Of a stretch of DNA of 35,389 bases, positions 23,477 through 31,067 are shown piece by piece; the stretch's first letter is position 1, and each line of letters starts with the position of its first letter. A program made the position numbers and the translations under genes. The notes beneath the pieces were generated by a model. It searched no databases, had not been told where the DNA came from, and saw only the letters and a list, made by a program, of their open reading frames with translations. The DNA is from Clostridiales bacterium (GTDB lineage: Bacteria; Bacillota; Clostridia; Christensenellales; Aristaeellaceae), in the NCBI GenBank assembly GCA_004556155.1, contig SFIM01000029.1:1-35389 (forward strand). Reading direction: 5' to 3'.

Positions 23477-24970
23477 TTACAGGGTATTGCCGATGGCGGC
23501 AGCGAAGCGCAGGAAGGCCGCGCGGCCCGCGTCCGTGCGCTTGTACACGCCGGCGTCCTCCAGCACGCGGGCGAACACCGCGCCCACCTCCTGCTCCAGG
23601 ATGGCCTTGGTATTCTCCGCCGTAAAGGTATGGCGGGCGCTGAGCTCCTCCACCCAGTCGGCATGCTTGGCCAGCGTCTCGTCCGCGCGGATATCCGCGC
23701 CGCTCAGGATGGCCTGCTCCAGACCGCGCAGCTCGCTATCCAGCCGCGCAGGCAGCACGGCCAGGCCCATCACCTCGATCAGACCGATGTTTTCCTTTTT
23801 AATATGGTGCAGCCCGGCATGGGGATGATACACGCCCAGCGGATGCTCATCGGTGGTAATGTTGTTGCGCAGCACCAGATCCATCTCATAATCCTGCCCG
23901 TTCATGCGCGCGATGGGCGTGATGGTGTTGTGCGGCGTGCCGTCGGTTTGGGCATAGATAAACGCCGCCTCGTCCGTATAGCCGCGCCAGCAGCGCAGGA
24001 TATGATCGCAGGCCTCGATCAGCCGCTCTTTATCCGGGCAGTCCAGACGGATGACCGACATGGGCCAGCGCACGATGCCCGCACGCACATCCTCAAAGCC
24101 CTTCAGGCACAACTCGCGCTCCACCGCCGCGCGCGCCATGGGGAACACATAGCCGCCGCCCTGGAAGTGATCGTGGCTCAGGATGGAGCCGCCCACGATG
24201 GGCAGGTCGGCGTTAGAGCCCAGCATGTAGTGCGGGAACTGCGATACAAAATCCAGCAGCTTCGCAAAGGCCGCGCGGTCGATCTTCATGGGGGTGTGCG
24301 CGCCGCTGAGCACAATGCAGTGCTCGGGATAATACACATAGGGCGAATACTGCAAATACCAGGGCGCGCCGTTGATGGTCAGCGGAATCACGCGGTGGTT
24401 CTGGCGGGCAGGGTGGTTCATGCGCCCGGCGTAGCCCTCATTTTCACAGCACAGCTGGCACTTGGGGTAGGCCGATTGCGGGGCCAGGCGCGCCGCAGCG
24501 ATGGCGCGGGGATCCTTTTCGGGCTTGGACAGGTTGATGGTGATATCCAGCGCGCCGTAGGGGCTTTGATACTGCCACTTGCGGTCGCGGGCAATGCGAT
24601 CGCGGCGGATATAGTTGGTATCCTGGCTGAAGCGGTAGAACCAGTCAGTCGCCTGGCGGGGGGACTGCGCGTACAGCGCGCGGAAGCGGGCGCGCACCTC
24701 GTGTGGGAAGGGCGTCAGCACGCCCATCAGCCGGGTATCAAACAGGTCGCGCGCCACCTGGTTATCCTCGCACAGGCCCTTGTCCACCGCGTGCTGCGTC
24801 AGCTGTTCAAGCAGCTCAGGCAGCGGCAGGCGCGCGGGCTGGGCAGCCTCGTCCAGGCTGCTCTCCCCCAGCGCGTCCAGCAGGCTGTTTACGGCAAAGA
24901 TACGATCCTCGGCGGTAATCAGCTGCTTTTCCACAGCATATTCCACCAGCCCCAGCAGATAAGCGTCCAT
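23477..24970 (-). CDS. galT: UDP-glucose-hexose-1-phosphate uridylyltransferase, class II
   Basis: A 497-aa Leloir-pathway enzyme that exchanges UMP between UDP-glucose and galactose 1-phosphate. The length and motifs (QKLITAEDRIFAVNSLLDAL at the start, EGYAGRMNHPARQNHRVIPL, GGSILSHDHFQGG with the His motif, and GLHHIKKENIGLIEVMGLAV) are those of the Firmicutes class II GalT family, not the E. coli type. AAGGAG lies about 12 nt before the ATG. First gene of the operon with riboflavin kinase and three PIG-L deacetylases, driven by the promoter at 25019-25047. galK and galE are not in the window. Confidence 0.95.
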   Translation of the reverse strand: MDAYLLGLVEYAVEKQLITAEDRIFAVNSLLDALGESSLDEAAQPARLPLPELLEQLTQHAVDKGLCEDNQVARDLFDTRLMGVLTPFPHEVRARFRALYAQSPRQATDWFYRFSQDTNYIRRDRIARDRKWQYQSPYGALDITINLSKPEKDPRAIAAARLAPQSAYPKCQLCCENEGYAGRMNHPARQNHRVIPLTINGAPWYLQYSPYVYYPEHCIVLSGAHTPMKIDRAAFAKLLDFVSQFPHYMLGSNADLPIVGGSILSHDHFQGGGYVFPMARAAVERELCLKGFEDVRAGIVRWPMSVIRLDCPDKERLIEACDHILRCWRGYTDEAAFIYAQTDGTPHNTITPIARMNGQDYEMDLVLRNNITTDEHPLGVYHPHAGLHHIKKENIGLIEVMGLAVLPARLDSELRGLEQAILSGADIRADETLAKHADWVEELSARHTFTAENTKAILEQEVGAVFARVLEDAGVYKRTDAGRAAFLRFAAAIGNTL

Positions 24971-25018
24971 ATATTCGGCAAGCTCCTTTATATTGGTAGG
25001 TATTGATATCCACAGGCT

Positions 25019-25047
25019 ATATTAGACTTTTTTCGCGCGTTCGTCAA
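25019..25047 (-). promoter_or_regulatory. promoter of the galT operon
   Basis: On the minus strand TTGACG (25047-25042), 17-bp spacer, TAATAT (25024-25019), about 50 nt before the galT start. AATTGTAAA occurs twice just upstream (about 25053 and 25081), a possible operator. Confidence 0.75.
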
Positions 25048-25102
25048 TGGAAAATTGTAAAGCGGCAAAGGGTTTTCGCAATTGTAAACTGTTTGTATAA
25101 TA

Positions 25103-25132
25103 TTGACATTTATCAGCCAAATATGATATGCT
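25103..25132 (+). promoter_or_regulatory. promoter of the orphan binding-protein gene
   Basis: TTGACA (25103-25108), 18-bp spacer, TATGCT (25127-25132). The leader to the start codon is about 90 nt with no obvious structure. Confidence 0.65.
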
Positions 25133-25226
25133 GAAATCAGGAACAAAACAATACCGGCGCGACATCTGCGAATTTCTCTGCTCCCTGTTGCTATTACAAC
25201 CCAGGACTACAAAAGGAGGCTTTTCC

Positions 25227-26507
25227 ATGCGTATGCAACGTCTCTGCGCGCTGCTGCTGTCCCTGGCGCTGCTGCTCCCCTTTGCGGGCGGGCTTGCCGA
25301 GGGCACGCCCGCGCAAACGCTGACCGTCAGCTTCGGCCTTACAGCGGATGCGCTTTATCAGGATCAGATTGCGGCGTTTGAGCGCCTGCATCCCGGCCTT
25401 ACCGTGCAGGTTGTAACCAATAACGATACAAACACCCATCAAACCTATGTGGACAGCCTGTCCTCCGGCAACAGTGAAATTGACATCTACTGGGGCTGGA
25501 GCGGCGGCACAGACCTGGATGCTCTGATTGGCAAGGGGCTGGCCGCGCCGATCAACGATGCGGAAATCGCCCGGCGCGTGGCCGCGATGTACCCGCAGTT
25601 CGCCGATTATGTAACGCGCGGCGATACCATCTACGCCCTGCCCATCGAGAGCTGGAGATACTGGAACGCCGTGAATCCCTCGCTGGCGCGCAGATTCGGC
25701 CTGAACGATAAGCCGGACATCCTGGAGGGCTACCTGAACAATGCCATGGCATGGTATACCAGCTATGATTATCCTCAGCATGCGCAGCACTACAGCTTCA
25801 ATGGCGGCAAGGATTTTGAGGCCGTGCGCCAGCAGATTTTCACTATCATGCTGCGCAGCTATACCCATGCCTGGTGCACAGGCAGGATGGGCGATGGCGC
25901 TTACACCTTCGACACGTCGGAGTTCCGCGCGCTGGCCAATTGGCTGAAGGATTTCAGCGCGCTGAAATCGCGCGAAATCCCTGCTGATTCCACACATGCC
26001 ATCTACGGAATCGACCATGACGTTTATCTCACCGATTCCTCCGAATATTATATGGCGTCGGAAACGCAGCAGGTCATTTTCCGCGATATCGGCGAGCCCT
26101 ATTTCCTGCGCTACGGCGAGGAGCTGCTGCCCGATCCCGGCATGGTGGGGGCGGAGCCGGCTGTGCATGGCAGAATCGTGTTCATGCTGCTCAACCCCAA
26201 CAGCAAACAGCAGGAGCTGGCGATAGAATTTCTGCGTTACCTGGCCGAGCATCCTGTGGCCGAATATGGCCTGCTGCTGTATCCGGACGGCACGGATGAT
26301 TGCTATCCGGCAGCCGCCGCAGAGGCTTACCACGCATCCGCTTCTGCCCTGTGCGGCGCAGCATGCGAACGCTACAACCGCATTTTCCTGTGGGATATGT
26401 TTCCCTATGAGATTATCTGCTCCTATCTGGACGATTCGATCACCCTGGACGATGCGCTCAGCTTTATGGATGAAAATCTGAGCAAGAGCCTTGCCAGGCT
26501 GCAATAA
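25227..26507 (+). CDS. orphan extracellular solute-binding protein, family 1
   Basis: A 426-aa exported binding protein of an ABC importer. Residues 1-24 are a signal peptide (MRMQRLCALLLSLALLLPFA, cleavage near GLAEG); as in the other binding protein here, no lipobox Cys follows. The mature part has the family pattern LYQDQIAAFERLHPGLTVQV, EIDIYWGWSGGTDLDALIGK and YALPIESWRYWN. No permease or ATPase lies next to it, so the partner is elsewhere or it works as a sensor. AAGGAGG 6-7 nt before the ATG fixes the start; the frame open from 25128 has no RBS. Ligand unknown; the family mostly binds sugars. Confidence 0.88.
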   Translation: MRMQRLCALLLSLALLLPFAGGLAEGTPAQTLTVSFGLTADALYQDQIAAFERLHPGLTVQVVTNNDTNTHQTYVDSLSSGNSEIDIYWGWSGGTDLDALIGKGLAAPINDAEIARRVAAMYPQFADYVTRGDTIYALPIESWRYWNAVNPSLARRFGLNDKPDILEGYLNNAMAWYTSYDYPQHAQHYSFNGGKDFEAVRQQIFTIMLRSYTHAWCTGRMGDGAYTFDTSEFRALANWLKDFSALKSREIPADSTHAIYGIDHDVYLTDSSEYYMASETQQVIFRDIGEPYFLRYGEELLPDPGMVGAEPAVHGRIVFMLLNPNSKQQELAIEFLRYLAEHPVAEYGLLLYPDGTDDCYPAAAAEAYHASASALCGAACERYNRIFLWDMFPYEIICSYLDDSITLDDALSFMDENLSKSLARLQ

Positions 26508-26533
26508 AGCGCAATCGCATTCCACAGGTCAGG

Positions 26534-26567
26534 ACGCCGCTTCCGATCCGGAGGCGGCGTTCGTTTT
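26534..26567 (+). terminator. terminator of the binding-protein gene
   Basis: ACGCCGC (26534-26540) pairs with GCGGCGT (26554-26560), then TCGTTTT. Confidence 0.65.
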
Positions 26568-26609
26568 GTCAAGGAATTTTTTAATCCCGAAAAAGTGCAG
26601 CCCCCGCGC

Positions 26610-26638
26610 TTGCATCGCGCCCGGCGCTGTGATATGCT
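26610..26638 (+). promoter_or_regulatory. promoter of the M18 aminopeptidase gene
   Basis: TTGCAT (26610-26615), 17-bp spacer, TATGCT (26633-26638), about 40 nt before the ATG. Confidence 0.6.
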
Positions 26639-26676
26639 GAAAGCCGAAAACAACCGAAACAGGAGATGATTTTTGC

Positions 26677-27990
26677 ATGGCACATGAACAGGTACAGGGT
26701 CTGCTGCAATTTTTGAAAGAATCCCCCACCGCCTTCCATGCGGTGGAAAGCATTTGCTCCCGTCTTACGGGCTTTGAGCCTTTGCAGGAAAACGCGCGCT
26801 GGCGGCTTCAGACCGGCGGGCGCTACTACGTCACCCGCAACCGTTCCAGCGTGATCGCCTTCACCGTGCCGCAGCGCGGCTTCGCGCCCTTCCAGCTGAT
26901 CGCCAGCCACACCGATTCGCCCACCTTCCGCATCAAGGAAAACGCGGAACTGACCGTGCGCGACAAGTATGTGCAGTTGGATGTGGAGCGCTACGGCGGC
27001 ATGATCCTCAATACCTGGCTGGACCGTCCCCTGTCCGTGGCAGGTCGTCTGGCGGTGCGCTCGCAGGACGGCGTGCGCTCGCTGCTGGTCAATCTGGATG
27101 AGGACAGCGCGGTCATCCCCAACGTGGCCATCCACATGAACCGTGAAATCAACACGGGCTACAAGTATAACCCGGCCGCCGACATGATGCCCCTGTGGAG
27201 CGGCGGGGACGGCAAGGGCAGCTTCCGCGCGCGCATCGCCCAGGCGGCGGGCGTGGCGGAGGGCGATATCATCGGCTCCGATCTGTACCTGTATAACCGC
27301 ATGCCCGGCTGCGTATGGGGCGGCGAAGGCGAATACCTGTCCGCCGGCCGGCTGGACGATCTGGAATGCGCCTACGCCTCGCTGCAGGCGCTGCTGACGG
27401 CGGCGGACGGCGCGCACATCAACATATGCTGCGTGTTTGACAACGAGGAGGTGGGCAGCGGCACCAAGCAGGGCGCGGATTCCACCTTCCTGTCGGATGT
27501 GCTGCGCCGCATCACCCTGTCCCTGGGGCACGACGAGGCGGATTACATGGCCGCGCTGCCGCGCAGCTTCATGCTGTCGGCGGATAACGCGCACGCCACG
27601 CATCCCAACCATCCCGAATTGTCCGATCCCGTCAATCAGGTGTACATGAACGAGGGCGTGGTCATCAAGTTCAACGCCAACCAGAAATACACCACCGACG
27701 GCGTATCCGAGGCCGTTTTCCACGCCATCTGCCAGCATGCGGACGTGCCCGTGCAGCACTTTGCCAACCGCTCGGACATGCCGGGCGGCTCCACCCTGGG
27801 CAACATTTCGGGCGGGCACGTATCGGTCAACACGCTGGATATCGGCCTGGCGCAGCTGGCCATGCATTCCAGCTATGAGACGGCGGGCACCAAGGATGTG
27901 GACTACATGATCCGCGCCATGCGCGCCTTCTACGAGACCGAGATCGACTGCCTGCGCGACGGCGACTATCAGCTGACCTTCCGGGCGTGA
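26677..27990 (+). CDS. M18-family metalloaminopeptidase
   Basis: A 437-aa cytoplasmic two-zinc aminopeptidase that trims N-terminal residues, acidic ones in best-known relatives. All family motifs are visible: LIASHTDSPTFRIKEN with the first zinc His and Asp, GGMILNTWLDRPLSVAGR, the catalytic FDNEEVGSGTKQGADS, DNAHATHPNHPEL, and GGSTLGNISGGHVSVNTLDI near the end. Normal length. The start at 26677 is preceded by AGGAGAT about 11 nt upstream and matches the family N-terminus (LLQFLKESPTAFHAVE). It is a single gene with its own promoter and terminator. Confidence 0.95.
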   Translation: MAHEQVQGLLQFLKESPTAFHAVESICSRLTGFEPLQENARWRLQTGGRYYVTRNRSSVIAFTVPQRGFAPFQLIASHTDSPTFRIKENAELTVRDKYVQLDVERYGGMILNTWLDRPLSVAGRLAVRSQDGVRSLLVNLDEDSAVIPNVAIHMNREINTGYKYNPAADMMPLWSGGDGKGSFRARIAQAAGVAEGDIIGSDLYLYNRMPGCVWGGEGEYLSAGRLDDLECAYASLQALLTAADGAHINICCVFDNEEVGSGTKQGADSTFLSDVLRRITLSLGHDEADYMAALPRSFMLSADNAHATHPNHPELSDPVNQVYMNEGVVIKFNANQKYTTDGVSEAVFHAICQHADVPVQHFANRSDMPGGSTLGNISGGHVSVNTLDIGLAQLAMHSSYETAGTKDVDYMIRAMRAFYETEIDCLRDGDYQLTFRA

Positions 27991-28032
27991 CGGCAAAGGA
28001 AAGAAGCACTTTTCACCTGACAAACAAATTCA

Positions 28033-28071
28033 TCCGGCTGATCGGACGCGCAATCCGTTCAGCCGGTTTTT
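28033..28071 (+). terminator. terminator of the M18 gene
   Basis: CCGGCTGA..TCGGA pairs with TCCG..TCAGCCGG around a short loop and is followed by TTTTTA. Confidence 0.9.
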
Positions 28072-28128
28072 ATGTTCAAAATCCGCCTGCCGCCGCAAAA
28101 GAAAATGCCCGCGCATTCTCCCATTTTC

Positions 28129-28156
28129 TTGACAAATTGCCGAAACGTGATATGAT
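28129..28156 (+). promoter_or_regulatory. promoter of the glycyl-tRNA synthetase gene
   Basis: TTGACA (28129-28134), 16-bp spacer, TATGAT (28151-28156). Transcription would start about 30 nt before the ATG, which leaves no room for a T-box leader. Confidence 0.85.
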
Positions 28157-28189
28157 ACAAGGGCATGTAAATACGGGAGGAATGACACA

Positions 28190-29569
28190 ATGAGCAACCT
28201 GACCATGGACAAGCTGGTCGCGCTGTGCAAGTCGCGCGGCTTTATTTATCCCGGCTCCGAAATTTACGGCGGCCTGGCCAACGCCTGGGACTACGGCCCG
28301 CTGGGCGTGGAATTCAAAAACAACATCAAGCGCGCCTGGTGGCAGAAGTTCGTCCAGGAAAGCAAGTACAATGTGGGTCTGGATGCGGGCATCCTGATGA
28401 ACCGCGAAGTGTGGGTGGCCTCCGGCCATGTGGGCGGCTTCAACGATCCGCTGATGGACTGCAAGGCCTGCAAGGCTCGCTTCCGCGCCGATAAGCTGAT
28501 TGAGGACTTTACCCACGGCGAGGAAACCGGCGACGGCTGGAGCAACGCGGAGCTGGAGCAGTATATCGCCGAGCACGATATCAAATGCCCCGTCTGCGGC
28601 AAAAAGGATTTTACCGGCATCCGCCAGTTTAACCTGATGTTCAAAACCTTCCAGGGCGTAAACGAAAACAGCGTAAGCGAACTGTATCTGCGCCCCGAGA
28701 CGGCGCAGGGCATCTTCGTCAACTTCCAGAATGTGATGCGCTCCACCCGCAAGAAGATCCCCGCCGGCATCGGCCAGATCGGCAAATCCTTCCGCAATGA
28801 GATCACCCCCGGCAACTTTATCTTCCGCGTGCGCGAGTTTGAGCAGATGGAGCTGGAGTTCTTCTGCAAGCCCGGCACCGACCTGGAATGGTTTGATTAC
28901 TGGCGCACCTTCTGCCGCAACTGGCTGCTGAGCCTGGGCATGAAGGAGGAAAGCCTGCGCCTGCGCGATCACGAGCCCGAAAAGCTGGCCTTCTATTCCA
29001 AGGCCACCACGGACTTTGAGTTCCTGTTCCCCTTCGGCTGGGGCGAGCTGTGGGGCGTTGCCGACCGCACCGATTACGACCTGACCCAGCACCAGAACCA
29101 CAGCGGCAAGAGCATGGAATACCTGGATCCCACCACGGGCGAAAGGTACGTGCCCTACTGCATCGAGCCTTCGCTGGGCGTGGAGCGCTCGGTGCTGGCC
29201 TTCCTGTGCAATGCCTATGATGAGGAAGAGCTGGAGGGCGGCGATGTGCGCACCGTGCTGCATCTGCATCCTGCCCTGGCGCCCTACAAGGCCGCCGTGC
29301 TGCCCCTGCAGAAGAATAAGCTGGGCGGCCTGGCCGGCGAAATCTACAGCGAGTTGGCCAAGTACTTCATGGTGGAATATGACGAAACCGGCTCCATCGG
29401 CAAGCGCTATCGCCGCCAGGATGAAATCGGCACGCCGTACTGCATCACGGTGGACTTTGATACCGAAACCGACGGCTCCGTCACCGTGCGCGACCGCGAT
29501 ACCATGCAGCAGGAGCGCGTAAAGGTAGAGGACCTGAAGGCCTTCATCGAAAGCAAACTGCGGTTCTGA
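28190..29569 (+). CDS. glyQS: glycyl-tRNA synthetase, dimeric class II
   Basis: A 459-aa enzyme that charges tRNA-Gly, of the single-chain alpha2 type found in Bacillota and eukaryotes (not the alpha2beta2 GlyQ/GlyS of E. coli). Motifs: SRGFIYPGSEIYGGLANAWD at the N-terminus; two Cys pairs (CKAC near 89, CPVC near 134) for zinc; RPETAQGIFVNFQNV; motif 2 SFRNEITPGNFIFRVREFEQ; motif 3 EPSLGVERSVLAFL; and the C-terminal anticodon-binding domain starting LAPYKAAVLPL. Normal length. GGAGG lies before the ATG. It is the last gene before the repeat element at about 29593. The two tRNA-Gly genes at 9.4-9.6 kb are its substrates. Confidence 0.97.
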   Translation: MSNLTMDKLVALCKSRGFIYPGSEIYGGLANAWDYGPLGVEFKNNIKRAWWQKFVQESKYNVGLDAGILMNREVWVASGHVGGFNDPLMDCKACKARFRADKLIEDFTHGEETGDGWSNAELEQYIAEHDIKCPVCGKKDFTGIRQFNLMFKTFQGVNENSVSELYLRPETAQGIFVNFQNVMRSTRKKIPAGIGQIGKSFRNEITPGNFIFRVREFEQMELEFFCKPGTDLEWFDYWRTFCRNWLLSLGMKEESLRLRDHEPEKLAFYSKATTDFEFLFPFGWGELWGVADRTDYDLTQHQNHSGKSMEYLDPTTGERYVPYCIEPSLGVERSVLAFLCNAYDEEELEGGDVRTVLHLHPALAPYKAAVLPLQKNKLGGLAGEIYSELAKYFMVEYDETGSIGKRYRRQDEIGTPYCITVDFDTETDGSVTVRDRDTMQQERVKVEDLKAFIESKLRF

Positions 29570-29592
29570 TTTTCGCATCCAACCATCGCCCC

Positions 29593-29797
29593 CGTGGCAC
29601 GCCGATGCAATCGGCGCAGGGCTGGTGAAGCCAGACCGAGGGGAAATATTCAAGGGGACGGATGGCGCTTGCGCCGATCCGGGCACGCAGAATTTTCCCT
29701 GCCACGGAGTGCACACCCCCCCCTGCTTTTCAGTTTTACTCAAGCAGCTTTTACGTCACACACAGGTTCTTTGTTACTTTCTTGACTCAAAAAAGAA
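29593..29797. mobile_element. partial copy of the MITE-like element: structured core plus right end
   Basis: It shares with the 19.1-19.4 kb element, in the same orientation: CGTGGCA at the core start, CCAGACCGAG, ATTCAAG, TTTTCCCTGCCACGG, then CAGTTTTACTCAA and GGTTCTTTGTTACTTTCTTG (the latter matches the inverted left end of the other copy). The hairpin before AGACCGAG is GGCT-GGTGA-AGCC here and GGAG-TTTA-CTCC there, a compensated change. This copy has about 43 extra nt between ATTCAAG and TTTTCCC, with a GGCGC..GCGCC hairpin, and lacks the left inverted repeat. No protein is encoded. Confidence 0.65.
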
Positions 29798-29823
29798 ACG
29801 TCCCCCCTTTCGTTTCCCTATAC

Positions 29824-29847
29824 GCGGCCCACTTCGGCCGCTTTTTT
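29824..29847 (+). terminator. terminator-like hairpin 20 nt before the SGNH gene
   Basis: GCGGCC (29824-29829) and GGCCGC (29836-29841) followed by TTTTTT. No promoter fits between it and the start codon at 29868, so the esterase gene depends on read-through, or the hairpin is an attenuator. Confidence 0.75.
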
Positions 29848-29867
29848 GCAAAAAGGAGCTGTAATTC

Positions 29868-30887
29868 ATGGATAAAAGCCTGATGCGCGAGTGTTTCCAT
29901 AACTGCCTGGACGTCGCCCCGCGCGAGGACGATTTTCTCGTGCCCAGCCGCTATACCCCCATGCAGTGCGCGTTTTATGATAAAATCCCCTACGCTTCCT
30001 TCATGGGCCTCAAGGCGCGCATGAGCGCCGGCATCACCCTGGAGTTTGACACCAACGCCCCCGCCTTTACCCTGCAGTGGAAGATCGTGGGCGGCTACCC
30101 GCTGGACAGCGCCGACCGCGACAGCACCCTGGATGTGTATGTAAACGACGTGCTGGTCGCCCAGCAAACGCACCTGCGCAGCCTGCCCTGGAACGAAACG
30201 TTAGAATCCTCCTTCGATCTGGGCGAGGGCCGCAAGCGCGTGGTCGTGTTTCTGCCCCATCTGCTGGTTTTCGCGCTGGGCGATATCGTGCTGCCCGAGG
30301 GCAATTTCTACCTGGCCCCCGTGCCCAAGCGCACCGCGCGCGTGCTGATGATCGGCGATTCCATCACCCAGGGCGTGGGCGCGGAGTGCTCCTCCACCGG
30401 CTACGCCATGCAGGTAGGCCGCGCGCTGGGCTGCGAGTGCCTCAACCAATCCGTCGCCGCCGTGCGCTTTGAGCCGGAATGCCTGGATAACACGGGCTTC
30501 AGCCCCGATCTGATCACCGTGGCGCTGGGCACCAACGACTGGTCGCACCGCGCCGACAGCGCCGAGTACGACGACTACGCCGGCCGCTTCTTCAAGCGTA
30601 TCAATCAGCTGTATCCCGATATTCCCGTGGCCGTGATCACCCCCGTCAAGCGCGTGCGCAATGAGCCGGATCAGCATCCCGACCGCCCCAACCTGTACCG
30701 CGAAAGCGAGCTGGCCGACGCCATCGCCCGCCTGTGCCAGCCCTATCCGCAAATGCGCATTGTGGAAGGCTGGCGGCTGGTGCCGCATGTGCCCGCCTTC
30801 TTCCTGGATGGGCTGCACCCCAACGATCTGGGCATGACCTGGATGGCCAACGGCGTGCTGCAGGCCCTGGCCGATATGATGCGTTAA
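29868..30887 (+). CDS. SGNH/GDSL-family hydrolase (carbohydrate-esterase-like)
   Basis: A 339-aa protein in two parts. Residues about 15-150 are a beta-sandwich (ITLEFDTNAPAFTLQWKIVG, LDVYVNDVLVAQQ) as in the N-terminal domain of many two-domain carbohydrate esterases. Residues about 155-335 are the SGNH hydrolase fold: block I GDSITQG with Ser165, block III GTND near 225, block V DGLHPND with Asp314 and His317, which complete the catalytic triad. It likely removes acetyl or similar esters from glycans. No signal peptide is seen, so it acts inside the cell. AAAGGAG lies 9 nt before the ATG. A terminator-like hairpin sits right in front of the gene and another behind it. Confidence 0.9.
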   Translation: MDKSLMRECFHNCLDVAPREDDFLVPSRYTPMQCAFYDKIPYASFMGLKARMSAGITLEFDTNAPAFTLQWKIVGGYPLDSADRDSTLDVYVNDVLVAQQTHLRSLPWNETLESSFDLGEGRKRVVVFLPHLLVFALGDIVLPEGNFYLAPVPKRTARVLMIGDSITQGVGAECSSTGYAMQVGRALGCECLNQSVAAVRFEPECLDNTGFSPDLITVALGTNDWSHRADSAEYDDYAGRFFKRINQLYPDIPVAVITPVKRVRNEPDQHPDRPNLYRESELADAIARLCQPYPQMRIVEGWRLVPHVPAFFLDGLHPNDLGMTWMANGVLQALADMMR

Positions 30888-30904
30888 AGCAGCATAAAGC
30901 AAGC

Positions 30905-30946
30905 ACCTGTGCGCGGCGCAGTCCCCTGCCCGCCGCACAGGTTTTT
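30905..30946 (+). terminator. terminator of the SGNH gene
   Basis: ACCTGTGC..GGCG pairs with CGCC..GCACAGGT and is followed by TTTTTG. Confidence 0.88.
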
Positions 30947-30980
30947 GTTATGCCGGCGCTTCCGCCCGGCGCGAAAAATA

Positions 30981-31009
30981 TTGACAAATCCCGCCGGAAA
31001 CCGTATGAT
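30981..31009 (+). promoter_or_regulatory. promoter of prmA-rsmE
   Basis: TTGACA (30981-30986), 17-bp spacer, TATGAT (31004-31009), about 60 nt before the prmA start. Confidence 0.87.
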
Positions 31010-31067
31010 GAGAATGCCGCGGTTTGCGGCTTTTGCACATTGGAAAATCAAAGGAGTTTTCTTTTTT

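Noticed and set aside
21959..25006. A 1015-codon open frame on the plus strand
   Set aside because: It is antisense to copy A of the PIG-L genes, the flavokinase and galT, all of which have clear family motifs and RBS. The plus-strand product has no motif.
28072..28189. A T-box leader in front of the glycyl-tRNA synthetase gene
   Set aside because: The promoter at 28129-28156 leaves only about 30 nt of leader; there is no specifier loop or T-box sequence.
29593..29740. A cobalamin riboswitch (the piece GCCGATGCAATCGGC recalls its P3 loop)
   Set aside because: The B12-box and the rest of the conserved core are absent, and the other copy at 19.2 kb lacks that piece.
30909..31067. A longer start for prmA
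   Set aside because: The extension covers the terminator of the SGNH gene and the prmA promoter.
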